A DNA stretch of 17,794 bases from an uncultured Eubacteriales bacterium (GCA_948512295.1 CAOQRA010000023.1:1-17794), one strand, 5' to 3'. Positions 1 through 7,366 are shown, numbered from the stretch's first letter. The notes: generated from the letters alone by a model not told the origin. Program-made: numbers and translations.

Positions 1-71
1 TCACGTGCTGCGTCATATTCGCTTGCACTTGGTATGTATACTTTCTCTCTTAATAATGTAGGGTTTTCCAT
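1..71 (-). CDS. Unidentified protein, N-terminal 23 residues only
   Basis: An ATG on the minus strand at 71-69 opens a frame that stays open to the window edge. It reads MENPTLLREKVYIPSASEYD and then three more residues. A GGAG Shine-Dalgarno site lies seven to eight bases upstream, and a good promoter lies further upstream at 121-93, so the start is well supported. The visible stretch shows no motif I can assign. The gene lies downstream of lysC on the same strand but has its own promoter, so a shared role in amino-acid metabolism is only a guess. The rest of the gene is outside the window. Confidence 0.7.
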   Translation of the reverse strand, partial: MENPTLLREKVYIPSASEYDAAR

Positions 72-92
72 AATTTACTCCTTTATATTTTA

Positions 93-121
93 AGTATAGC
101 ACAAAATTAAATAAAAAACAA
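93..121 (-). promoter_or_regulatory. Sigma-A-type promoter for the partial gene at the left edge
   Basis: On the minus strand TTGTTT (121-116) and TATACT (98-93) are separated by 17 bases. The predicted transcript begins near base 86 and leads directly to the GGAG/ATG of the gene at 71. The rest of the 72-274 gap is AT-rich, and apart from the inverted repeat at 263-284 I see nothing else in it. Confidence 0.6.
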
Positions 122-262
122 TACTAAAGGTTAAAAAAAAACATCTAAAGATTCTTCGGACAATTTACTCCATAACACCTCAGTATGACATGCTTAAAAG
201 TACTCAAAATGGATAAGGTTATAGAATGTAAAAAATTATGATTTTCAAATAAGATGATTTTA

Positions 263-284
263 TTTGCGATAAATTTATTGCAAA
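263..284. repeat. 22-bp inverted repeat over the lysC stop codon
   Basis: The sequence TTTGCGATAAATTTATTGCAAA is a dyad with a single G/T mismatch that becomes a G-U pair in RNA. It covers the lysC stop codon. On the minus strand it could form a 3' hairpin for the lysC mRNA, but no clear U-tract follows (TAAAATC), so I do not call it a terminator. Confidence 0.4.
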
Positions 285-1204
285 AGGTGATAATGCTCGG
301 CAATACAAGCCTCGATTTCAGTTGTAGTTTGTTGATTTGTTAAAAACTTAAAGGAATGAATAGATTGATTCATGTAGTAAATATCATATTTTTTTAACAT
401 TTTTTCAATTCTTGTTTTAGATAAAGTACAATTATTATATATTAAGCTGATTTCGTTGTCATTTACATTTATAGCCTTAAATGGATAGTGCGAAGAATTA
501 ACTAAAGTTCCTTGCTGTTCGGGAGTTGTTGAGCCTTTGCACTCAAGTTTGACTTGTTTACTTTTAGCGAGCTTTGCTGCTGACTCACTGACCACCTTTG
601 CTCCAGACTGGGCGTATAAAAGCAGACTATCATAATCAATATGTTTAAGTTTTTTATATGCGCCTCGTCGGGGGTCACCTGTAAAAATACCTTGAAAATC
701 TGAATACAGCTCCACCTTGCAGCCTAGCGCAGCGCCCAATGCAACTGCGCTTGTGTCGCTTCCGCCACGTCCGAGCGTAACAAAATCACCTTGCTCATTT
801 ATGCCTTGAAAGCCTGTAACTACTGGAATGATATTATTTTCACAAAGTTTTAGTATATTTGCCGTTTCCACAATGTCGATTTCACTATTTAAATGGTTGC
901 CGTTTGCACGAATTGGAACTTGCGCTGCATTTAAACTTTTTGCTTTAAGTCCGTAATTTTTAAGACTTAAACAAAAAAGACTTGCACTTTGCATTTCGCC
1001 AGTTGCAAGCAGGGCATCAAGCTCTCTAGGGTCTGCAATGCCAAATTGTTTTGCCTGTAATAAAAGCTTATTGGTTGTATTACCCATCGCAGAAACGACC
1101 ACAATAATTTTTTCATTTTGACTACGCCTTTTAATGTATTTAACAATATCCTCTACCTTGTTTGGCGTACTTAAACTTTTTCCGCCAAATTTCATTACTA
1201 CCAT
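275..1204 (-). CDS. lysC: Aspartate kinase, short single-ACT form
   Basis: The enzyme phosphorylates L-aspartate with ATP, the first step toward lysine, DAP, threonine and methionine. The 309 residues open with KFGGKSLS (5-12), the kinase phosphate-binding motif; families usually have KFGGTS, so Lys at position 9 is unusual. SAMGNTTNKLL (38-48), ATGE (67-70), GRGGSDTSA (145-153) and YSDFQGIFTGDPR (167-179) complete the amino-acid kinase core. The C-terminal 75 or so residues have room for about one ACT domain, whereas typical aspartokinases (about 400 residues) carry two, so allosteric control may differ. I keep the first ATG (1204). It has no Shine-Dalgarno site but sits seven bases after a -10 element, which suggests a leaderless mRNA. 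A second in-frame ATG at 1195 is the alternative. Confidence 0.9.
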   Translation of the reverse strand: MVVMKFGGKSLSTPNKVEDIVKYIKRRSQNEKIIVVVSAMGNTTNKLLLQAKQFGIADPRELDALLATGEMQSASLFCLSLKNYGLKAKSLNAAQVPIRANGNHLNSEIDIVETANILKLCENNIIPVVTGFQGINEQGDFVTLGRGGSDTSAVALGAALGCKVELYSDFQGIFTGDPRRGAYKKLKHIDYDSLLLYAQSGAKVVSESAAKLAKSKQVKLECKGSTTPEQQGTLVNSSHYPFKAINVNDNEISLIYNNCTLSKTRIEKMLKKYDIYYMNQSIHSFKFLTNQQTTTEIEACIAEHYHLLQ

Positions 1205-1211
1205 AAAATAT

Positions 1212-1240
1212 ATTATGAAAATTTAATATGTAAGCGTTAA
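1212..1240 (-). promoter_or_regulatory. Probable promoter giving a leaderless lysC mRNA
   Basis: On the minus strand TTAACG (1240-1235) and CATAAT (1217-1212) are exactly 17 bases apart. Only seven bases (1211-1205) lie between the -10 element and the lysC ATG, so transcription would begin at or next to the start codon. The -35 element overlaps the U-tract of the preceding terminator. Confidence 0.45.
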
Positions 1241-1270
1241 AAAATCCTGCAGGTTATTTGCAGGGAATTT
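1239..1270 (-). terminator. Rho-independent terminator of the rhomboid gene
   Basis: On the minus strand CCTGCA (1264-1259) pairs with TGCAGG (1251-1246) around a seven-base loop, followed after one base by six T (1244-1239). Flanking A/T pairs extend the stem. The hairpin contains the stop codon of the upstream gene (1256-1254). Confidence 0.7.
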
Positions 1271-2039
1271 TTATATATTTTTTAGCCCTCATAGTCGCAA
1301 TATATATTTTATGTTTTTTAACTATAGGCGAAGCTTTTTTGATTTTTCTTAAATTTCTTTTATTTTTTCTAGTGCGAGAACAAGCTTTCTTGGGATTGCC
1401 TAAGCTGTAAAGCTCAGCGAATATTGCAATGTTTAACCCGATAATTGCGCTTGACCAGTGACCTACATTATCCAGTAAACTTGTAAATACCCCGAATTTG
1501 AAGAAGCCTTCTACAGATGTGGTTTCTCCATTCCAGCACATGAGAAGCATTAAAAGTCCTAAGATAACAAGAGGGAATATCCATTTTGCTTTGCCGAAGA
1601 AATAATTTTTAAAATGGAACAAAATCACGCAGGCAAATAACGCAAAGAGAAAATAATTGACAACTGAGAAGCCAACTCCGTCCCAACTGCCAGAAAAAGC
1701 GAAAGTGGAAAGTGTAGCAGGTACGAAACTTAATATTACCAATAAAAAGTATTTAATAGAGCCAAAATGCCTTTCTAAAAATATTGAAACCACAAAGAAA
1801 GAAATAAGATTGCCTATAAGATGACCTAAATTGGCGTGACGTAGCGGCTCCAAAACAGCATTCCAACGAATATCAGTTGCAACTATTGCGGCAAACTTAT
1901 CAGAAAGTAAGAAAAAGCAAGCACAAAGCGCACCCATTATAATCAACGTTGTAAGATAGCAATAATTGCGATTAAACCAATTTTGCTTTTTATTTGCGTA
2001 ATTAAGTACGCTATTATTAAAAGTTTTTGCAGCTGACAT
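1254..2039 (-). CDS. Rhomboid-family intramembrane serine protease
   Basis: Rhomboids cleave membrane proteins within the bilayer using a Ser-His dyad. This 261-residue protein has hydrophobic segments at about 31-46, 72-86, 95-115, 126-142, 153-168 and 195-212. It carries the family signature LRHANLGHLIGN (66-77), with His68, His73 and Asn77 in TM2, followed by ER.FGS (89-94). The catalytic Ser motif is GFS (123-125), a departure from the usual GASG. A conserved-looking His (His194 in NVGHWS) fits the second dyad residue. The tail from about 215 is very basic (many Lys/Arg) and presumably cytoplasmic. The start is firm: AAGAGGT lies five bases before the ATG. The gene is monocistronic between a consensus promoter and a terminator. 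Family assignment is good; activity and substrate are unknown. Confidence 0.8.
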   Translation of the reverse strand: MSAAKTFNNSVLNYANKKQNWFNRNYCYLTTLIIMGALCACFFLLSDKFAAIVATDIRWNAVLEPLRHANLGHLIGNLISFFVVSIFLERHFGSIKYFLLVILSFVPATLSTFAFSGSWDGVGFSVVNYFLFALFACVILFHFKNYFFGKAKWIFPLVILGLLMLLMCWNGETTSVEGFFKFGVFTSLLDNVGHWSSAIIGLNIAIFAELYSLGNPKKACSRTRKNKRNLRKIKKASPIVKKHKIYIATMRAKKYIKIPCK

Positions 2040-2055
2040 GTTTACCTCTTATTTA

Positions 2056-2084
2056 ATTATAGCATTAATTTATTAATATGTCAA
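2056..2084 (-). promoter_or_regulatory. Consensus promoter of the rhomboid gene
   Basis: On the minus strand TTGACA (2084-2079) and TATAAT (2061-2056) are separated by exactly 17 bases. This perfect housekeeping promoter lies 16 bases before the gene's start codon. Confidence 0.85.
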
Positions 2085-2115
2085 TATGCAATTTTTAATA
2101 GTATATTGTAAAAAT

Positions 2116-2786
2116 TTAATCATATCGCTTTAAAATCTGCAATATTTTGCCGCTTGTTTTGATTTTATCTATTGTAAAAGCGAAGTTTTCTCCCTCTGCT
2201 TTGCCGAGTATTGCGCGAGCAAGCGGTGAGTTGTCAGCAATTTCGCCTGCGGCAACATTAGTTTTTTGATATTCAGTTGTATAATTATTTTTTGTGCTTT
2301 GGCTTCTTATGCCATTCCATTTAGGTTTAAATATAGGAACTGCGCCTTTTATGCAGAAAATTTCTACATCCTCTTCATTGTCATATTTAAGTTTAATATA
2401 ATCTTCCGCTTCGACAAGTTTGCGTCTGTCTATATTATTTTTACGCGAATTGTTTAGTCTTTTTGCATATTCTTCAATTGAGTTTATATTATTTTCTTGA
2501 AACTTCTTTTCTATAAATTTTAAATATGTATCGCACGCGTCATCCTTTGGATTAAAACAGAGCGAAATTGACGCGGGGAGCGAGATTTTATTTGCGTCGA
2601 AATATAGCATATAGCCTATGTTTAATTCTTTTAATTTATTGGTGACAGTTTCCGTTCCTCTTAAGCTGAACCCCGTTTTAATACGGTTGCCAAAAGTTGT
2701 AAGTTTATAGTCGAGTGCAAAATTTAAAACTAAAGCGTCGTAGTCATACGCTGTAAAAATGATCCCTCAAGTTTAAAATTAATCAT
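2116..2786 (-). pseudogene. GreA/GreB C-terminal-domain protein, frameshifted near its start
   Basis: The last 48 residues contain EIADNSPLARAILGKAEGE, the hallmark of the FKBP-like C-terminal domain of the transcript-cleavage factors GreA/GreB, which bind RNA polymerase. The rest of the protein (about 170 residues) does not look like the Gre coiled coil, and I do not recognise it. The longest ATG-started frame covers only 2610-2116 (164 residues) and has no Shine-Dalgarno site. A perfect start lies upstream: GGAGGG then ATG at 2786, reading MINFKLEG, but that frame stops at 2730. One base added near 2764 would join it to a continuous frame beginning IIFTAYDYDALVLNF that runs through the rest of the gene (about 223 residues). 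I see a one-base deletion, a sequencing error or, less likely, -1 frameshifting at ATTTTTA. A strong promoter precedes the gene. Confidence 0.6.
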
Positions 2787-2801
2787 AATCCCTCCAGTTA
2801 T

Positions 2802-2831
2802 ATTATAACGAAGAAAGACAGGTCGTGTCAA
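2802..2831 (-). promoter_or_regulatory. Strong promoter of the Gre-domain gene
   Basis: On the minus strand TTGACA (2831-2826) and TATAAT (2807-2802) are 18 bases apart, followed by GGAGGG and the ATG at 2786. It diverges from the ppdK promoter. Confidence 0.8.
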
Positions 2832-2886
2832 GTAAAAATATTTTACTTGAAATATAAAAAATATTTTTAAAAACACTGCATTTTAT

Positions 2887-2915
2887 TTGCGTATTTTTTT
2901 GATTTTTATTATACT
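2887..2915 (+). promoter_or_regulatory. Promoter of ppdK
   Basis: TTGCGT (2887-2892) and TATACT (2910-2915) are separated by 17 bases in very AT-rich DNA. They lie 29 bases before the ppdK start, with AAGGAG between them. Confidence 0.65.
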
Positions 2916-2944
2916 AATCTTGGTAATAAAAAGGAGAAAAATGT

Positions 2945-5572
2945 ATGAAAAAATTTGTTTATTCATTTAAAGATGCTGACGGCAGAAACGAAGCATTGTT
3001 CGGTGGGAAAGGGGCTCACCTTGCTGCAATGGTTGCTCTCGGAATGCCAGTTCCGCAGGGCTTTACAATCACCACTGAAGCTTGTACACAGTATTATAAA
3101 GATGGCAGAAAAATCAATGATATGATTTTAAGCCAAATTAAAGCTAAACTTGCTGAGCTTGAAAAACAAACTGGTAAAAAATTTGGCAGTGTTGAAAATC
3201 CACTTCTTGTTTCTGTACGTTCTGGTGCTAGAGTTTCTATGCCTGGAATGATGGATACAGTCCTTAACCTCGGACTTAACGATGAAGTTGTAGAAGGACT
3301 TGCTGCTATTACAAATAATCCTCGTTTTGCATATGACTCATATCGTCGTTTTATCCAAATGTTTAGTGATGTCGTTATGCAGCAAGACAAATCTAAATAC
3401 GAGAGAATTTTAGATCAAATTAAAGAAAAGAAAAAGGTACAATATGATAAAGATTTAACAGCTGAGGATCTTAAAGAAATCGTGACGCTTTTCAAAGACC
3501 TCTACAAAAAGGCGCAAGGAGAGGAGTTCCCACAAGAGCCAGAAACTCAACTTGTAGAAGCTGTTAAAGCTGTATTCCGTTCTTGGGACAACGAGCGTGC
3601 AAATGTTTATCGTCGTATGCACGACATCCCTTATGACTGGGGCACTGCCGTAAATGTTCAATCCATGGTATTTGGAAATATGGGTGAGGACAGCGGTACA
3701 GGTGTTGCATTTACACGTAATCCATCAACTGGCGAAAACAAACTTTATGGTGAGTATTTAATGAATGCTCAAGGTGAGGACGTTGTTGCTGGTATCCGTA
3801 CACCACTTCCAATTGCTACTTTGGAAGAGCAAAATCCTAAAGTATATAAGCAATTTGTAGATATCGCTAAAAAACTTGAAAAACATAACAAAGATATGCA
3901 AGACATGGAGTTTACTATTGAAAAGGGTAAACTTTACATGCTTCAAACAAGAAACGGCAAGCGTACAGCTAAAGCCGCACTTAAAATTGCAGTTGATCTT
4001 GTTAATGAAAAACTTATCTCTGAAAAAGATGCCGTTATGATGATTGACCCTAAACAACTTGACGCACTTCTTCACCCACAATTTGAAGCTGTCGCTCTTA
4101 AAAAAGCAAAAGCTATCGCAGAGGCTCTTCCAGCTTCTCCTGGCGCGGCTTCAGGTAAAATTGTATTTACTGCTGAAAAAGCAAAAGAACAAGGTGGAAA
4201 AAATGGCAAGGTTGTGCTTGTTCGTCTTGAAACTTCTCCAGAAGACATCGAGGGCATGGCTGCAAGTCAGGGTATTTTGACTGCTCGTGGTGGTATGACT
4301 TCTCACGCTGCGGTTGTCGCTCGTGGTATGGGTACTGCTTGCGTGGCTGGTTGCAGTGCAATCAAGTTTGCCGCTGATGAAAAATCTTTCACTTTGAATG
4401 GCAAAAAATACAAAGAGGGGGATATAATCTCCTTTGACGGCTCTACTGGAAAAATCTATGATGGTGAAATCAAAACTGAGCCAGCTAAAATTTCTGGCGA
4501 GTTTGCTACTATCATGGCTTGGGCTGATAAATATAAAGCACTTCAAGTTCGTACAAATGCTGACAATCCAAAAGATGCTAAAAACGCATTCGATTTCGGT
4601 GCTGAGGGCGTAGGTCTTTGCAGAACAGAGCATATGTTCTTTGAGGCTGACAGAATTATGGCTGTTCGCGAGATGATTGTGTCTTCTACTGTTGAAGAGC
4701 GTAAAAAAGCTCTTGCAAAACTTCTCCCAATGCAAAAGAAAGACTTCAAGGGTATTTACAAAGCTATGCAAGGTAAAGCTGTCACAATCCGTTTCCTTGA
4801 CCCACCACTTCATGAATTTGTTCCACATGAAGATAGCGACATAAAAGCTCTTGCTAAAGAAATGGGCATTACTTTTGATAGACTTAAACAAACAGTATCT
4901 GACCTCCACGAATTTAACCCAATGATGGGACATCGCGGACTTCGTCTTGCTGTGACATATCCAGAAATTGCTGAAATGCAAACTCAAGCAGTTATTGAAG
5001 CTGCTATTGAAGTAAGCAAATCAGAGGGCTACGAAATTGTTCCTGAAATTATGATTCCACTTTCTTGTGATAGCAAAGAATTTAAGTATGTACGCGATAT
5101 CGTGGCTGCCAAAGCTGATGAAGTTATTGCTAAAAAAGGCGCTTCTATGCATTACAAGATTGGTACTATGATTGAAATTCCTAGAGCTGCTCTTACTGCT
5201 GACAAGATTGCAGAGCATGCAGAATTCTTCTCTTTTGGTACTAATGACCTTACTCAAATGACTTTCGGATTTAGCCGTGACGACGCTGGTAAATTCCTTG
5301 ATGTTTATTATTCTAAGAAATTGTTTGAGTCTGACCCATTTGCTCGTCTTGACCAAAATGGCGTTGGCAAACTTGTTGAAATGGCAGCACGCCTTGGAAA
5401 ACAAACTCGTCCAGATATCAAACTTGGAATCTGTGGTGAGCATGGTGGCGACCCATCATCAATTGAGTTCTGCCACAAAGCTGGACTTACTTATGTATCA
5501 TGTAGCCCTTACCGCGTTCCAATCGCACGTCTTGCAGCTGCTCAAGCAAACATCAAAAATCCAAGAAAGTAA
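2945..5572 (+). CDS. ppdK: Pyruvate, phosphate dikinase
   Basis: The enzyme interconverts pyruvate, ATP and Pi with phosphoenolpyruvate, AMP and PPi; in anaerobes it often runs glycolytically. The 875 residues match the family's usual length (about 874). The N-terminal ATP-grasp part opens with FGGKGAHLAAM (19-29) and carries VSVRSGARVSMPGMMDT (89-105). The swivelling phosphohistidine domain has GGMTSHAAVVARGMG (449-463), with His454 as the phosphorylated residue. The C-terminal PEP/pyruvate barrel has GLCRTEHMFF (557-566, Arg560), IRFLDPPLHEF (615-625), IEIPRAAL (743-750), GTNDLTQ (765-771) and the catalytic Cys830 in GICGEHGGDP. AAGGAG lies eight bases before the chosen ATG; an ATG four bases upstream is out of frame. 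Its codon use (many CTT, CGT, GGT, GCT) differs from its neighbours and fits very high expression. Confidence 0.98.
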   Translation: MKKFVYSFKDADGRNEALFGGKGAHLAAMVALGMPVPQGFTITTEACTQYYKDGRKINDMILSQIKAKLAELEKQTGKKFGSVENPLLVSVRSGARVSMPGMMDTVLNLGLNDEVVEGLAAITNNPRFAYDSYRRFIQMFSDVVMQQDKSKYERILDQIKEKKKVQYDKDLTAEDLKEIVTLFKDLYKKAQGEEFPQEPETQLVEAVKAVFRSWDNERANVYRRMHDIPYDWGTAVNVQSMVFGNMGEDSGTGVAFTRNPSTGENKLYGEYLMNAQGEDVVAGIRTPLPIATLEEQNPKVYKQFVDIAKKLEKHNKDMQDMEFTIEKGKLYMLQTRNGKRTAKAALKIAVDLVNEKLISEKDAVMMIDPKQLDALLHPQFEAVALKKAKAIAEALPASPGAASGKIVFTAEKAKEQGGKNGKVVLVRLETSPEDIEGMAASQGILTARGGMTSHAAVVARGMGTACVAGCSAIKFAADEKSFTLNGKKYKEGDIISFDGSTGKIYDGEIKTEPAKISGEFATIMAWADKYKALQVRTNADNPKDAKNAFDFGAEGVGLCRTEHMFFEADRIMAVREMIVSSTVEERKKALAKLLPMQKKDFKGIYKAMQGKAVTIRFLDPPLHEFVPHEDSDIKALAKEMGITFDRLKQTVSDLHEFNPMMGHRGLRLAVTYPEIAEMQTQAVIEAAIEVSKSEGYEIVPEIMIPLSCDSKEFKYVRDIVAAKADEVIAKKGASMHYKIGTMIEIPRAALTADKIAEHAEFFSFGTNDLTQMTFGFSRDDAGKFLDVYYSKKLFESDPFARLDQNGVGKLVEMAARLGKQTRPDIKLGICGEHGGDPSSIEFCHKAGLTYVSCSPYRVPIARLAAAQANIKNPRK

Positions 5573-5580
5573 TTTAAACA

Positions 5581-5610
5581 AAAAAATTGCACTTTTCGGT
5601 GTAATTTTTT
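5581..5610 (+). terminator. Rho-independent terminator of ppdK
   Basis: AAAAAATTGCAC (5581-5592) pairs with GTGTAATTTTTT (5599-5610), 12 pairs including one G-U, around a six-base loop, ending in a T-run. It begins eight bases after the ppdK stop codon. Confidence 0.85.
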
Positions 5611-5678
5611 ATATTTTATAGTAATAATTAGGAATCTGCAATAATTTATGATATGATTTTTACATAATGGGAGTAAAC

Positions 5679-6344
5679 ATGAAAAAAGATTTGGTTGTAA
5701 TCACTGGAGGAAATAGCGGACTAGGTTTAGAGCTTGTAAAACTATTTTCTAAAAAATATGAAGTTTTAGTTATCGCTCGGACTAAACGTGAAGAATTGTC
5801 GGGGGGGCTTTATAAGTACGGCGACATTTGTAATGAGGAATTTGTAAAAGGTCTTTATAGCTCTATAGCGGAAAAGTATAACATTTGCTATCTTGTTAAC
5901 AATGCTGCCGTTGGCGCTTTTGGAAGCCCTGAAACTAATAATCTGAAAAAAATTGACGCAGTTTTAGGTGCGGGACTATGCGGTTTGATTTTAAATACAA
6001 CTTATGCATTGCCATTAATGAAGGTAAAGGGCGGAAAAATTGTGAATATCCTTTCGTCAGCGGCATTAAAGGGAAATGTCAACGAAAGTCTATATTGTGC
6101 TGCGAAATGGGGAGGAAGAGGCTTTACTGAAAGTTTGAAAACAACTTATAAAGGCACAAATATTAAAGTTATTGGGGTTTACCCTGGTGGTATGGACACC
6201 GCTTTTTGGAATAATAATCGTGATTACGTGCCAGAAGAGAAATCTGTCAAATGGATGAATCCTGCAGATGTTGCGAAAGTGATTTACGACAATATAACAA
6301 ACAACGCGCTTTGCGTAGCCGACATTGTGATTGAAAGAGTGTAA
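5679..6344 (+). CDS. Short-chain dehydrogenase/reductase (SDR), substrate unknown
   Basis: This 221-residue classical-type SDR has an N-terminal Rossmann fold with TGGNSGLG (9-16) for the dinucleotide. NNAA (74-77) follows, then the catalytic serine region ILSSAA (124-129) and the YCAAK active site (Tyr139, Lys143). GVYPGGMDT (166-174) is the usual PG motif after the sixth strand. No signal peptide or membrane segment is visible. I start at the ATG at 5679 because GGGAG lies five bases upstream; an in-frame ATG at 5667 overlaps that site. A TATGAT at 5652-5657 could be the -10, without a convincing -35. It lies between the ppdK terminator and a separate promoter at 6356, so it is probably monocistronic and its context gives no substrate. 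Confidence 0.88.
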   Translation: MKKDLVVITGGNSGLGLELVKLFSKKYEVLVIARTKREELSGGLYKYGDICNEEFVKGLYSSIAEKYNICYLVNNAAVGAFGSPETNNLKKIDAVLGAGLCGLILNTTYALPLMKVKGGKIVNILSSAALKGNVNESLYCAAKWGGRGFTESLKTTYKGTNIKVIGVYPGGMDTAFWNNNRDYVPEEKSVKWMNPADVAKVIYDNITNNALCVADIVIERV

Positions 6345-6355
6345 TATTTTAAATC

Positions 6356-6383
6356 TTGACAAATTGCCACTTTGTGCTATAAT
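6356..6383 (+). promoter_or_regulatory. Consensus promoter placing the start codon at +1
   Basis: TTGACA (6356-6361) and TATAAT (6378-6383) are separated by 16 bases. The next gene's ATG begins at 6390, only six bases after the -10 hexamer, so the expected transcription start falls on or beside the ATG and no leader can exist. Confidence 0.75.
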
Positions 6384-6389
6384 AAAATT

Positions 6390-7331
6390 ATGTTAATAAA
6401 AGAAAATGTTAAAAAATATGACAAAATTCATCGTGAAATGCTTATAAAAGGGTTCGAGGAAAGGAAAATTATGCCGTATCCTAATGCTGTGTTTGACTAT
6501 TTGCGCCCTTATAGTGTTGGCGGATTGCCTGCGTCTATCAAACTTTTTACTATTGATTTGTGTAATGGTTATTGTTATGATAGTGCTCTTTTAATGCAAC
6601 TTGCGTTTAAAAACTGTCAAGTTGTACATGCCGATATTGAAAGCTTAAGGCAAATTTATTCTGATGAAAATGAGTGGGAACATGCATTCGTTGAAGTGAC
6701 GGAAGAAGATGGAAAAGAATATGTAATCGATACCTCAATTGGGTTGATTTATGATAAGGATTGTTACTATGAAATTGAAAAGCCTAAAATCAATCGGGCG
6801 TTTTCTAAAAGTGAGTGTATGGATAACTGGACAATAAAACAAATTTTGGCTTCTAATTTTGAGGAAGATAAATACATTTTGCCGCTAGTACTACCTCATA
6901 TTGAGAAAATCATAGATGAGGCGCGTAATATAGGTACTAGCGTTTATCAAAGTAAACTCAAAGAGGAAATTAAACTTTTAAAAGAAGCTATCAATTATGA
7001 CGCGTTTGTAGCTGAAATCAAAGACGATATGCGCCTAATGCACGAAAATCCTAAAGCGCTTGATAAGAAGTTTAGCATTGTGCGCGATAAATATCATAAT
7101 GAAGTTTCTAAAGGCGGGGTTAAAAATGTATATTACACAAGCCCAAGAGAATTAGACTATATACAGTCAATTCAAAATGATAATAGAAAGCGGGAAGCAT
7201 ATAGACTTAAACTTGCCAAGCGTAACTTGAAAATACAAAAAAGAGAAGATGCAAAAGTTTTAAAACTTGCAAGTAAAAGACTTGAGCAAATTTTAAAAAA
7301 TCCAACTCAAAATGTTTATGAAAGTGAATAA
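6390..7331 (+). CDS. Transglutaminase-like cysteine-fold protein with Lys-rich helical tail
   Basis: I do not recognise this 313-residue protein as a named family. Residues 55-120 look like a transglutaminase/cysteine-protease core: CNGYCYDSALLMQLAF (58-73) offers Cys62 as nucleophile, WEHAFVEV (96-103) offers His98, and YVIDTS (111-116) offers Asp114, in the right order and spacing for a Cys-His-Asp triad. Residues from about 160 to 305 are predicted mostly helical and charged, with a very Lys/Arg-rich stretch at about 265-300. No signal peptide or membrane helix is visible, so it is probably cytoplasmic. The start is taken at the ATG at 6390; there is no Shine-Dalgarno site and the promoter leaves no leader. 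An earlier in-frame ATG at 6372 lies inside the promoter. The triad assignment is inference from motif order. Confidence 0.65.
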   Translation: MLIKENVKKYDKIHREMLIKGFEERKIMPYPNAVFDYLRPYSVGGLPASIKLFTIDLCNGYCYDSALLMQLAFKNCQVVHADIESLRQIYSDENEWEHAFVEVTEEDGKEYVIDTSIGLIYDKDCYYEIEKPKINRAFSKSECMDNWTIKQILASNFEEDKYILPLVLPHIEKIIDEARNIGTSVYQSKLKEEIKLLKEAINYDAFVAEIKDDMRLMHENPKALDKKFSIVRDKYHNEVSKGGVKNVYYTSPRELDYIQSIQNDNRKREAYRLKLAKRNLKIQKREDAKVLKLASKRLEQILKNPTQNVYESE

Positions 7332-7366
7332 GAATAATTTTGTAATACACCTTTTGGAGGTAAATT

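Noticed and set aside
72..274. A lysine riboswitch or T-box associated with lysC
   Set aside because: The region is downstream of lysC, which is on the minus strand. Upstream of lysC there are fewer than 50 bases before the rhomboid gene, too few for either element.
2750..2770. Programmed -1 ribosomal frameshifting in the Gre-domain gene
   Set aside because: ATTTTTA would put the ribosome in the right frame but is not a canonical heptamer. The purine-rich stretch is only three bases upstream, and I see no downstream stem. A one-base deletion gives a smoother protein join.
4151..4987. A 278-codon open frame antisense to ppdK, with other long antisense frames nearby
   Set aside because: It lies wholly within ppdK, whose strong codon bias keeps the opposite strand free of stops. 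It is not continuous with any domain I know and has no ribosome site of note.
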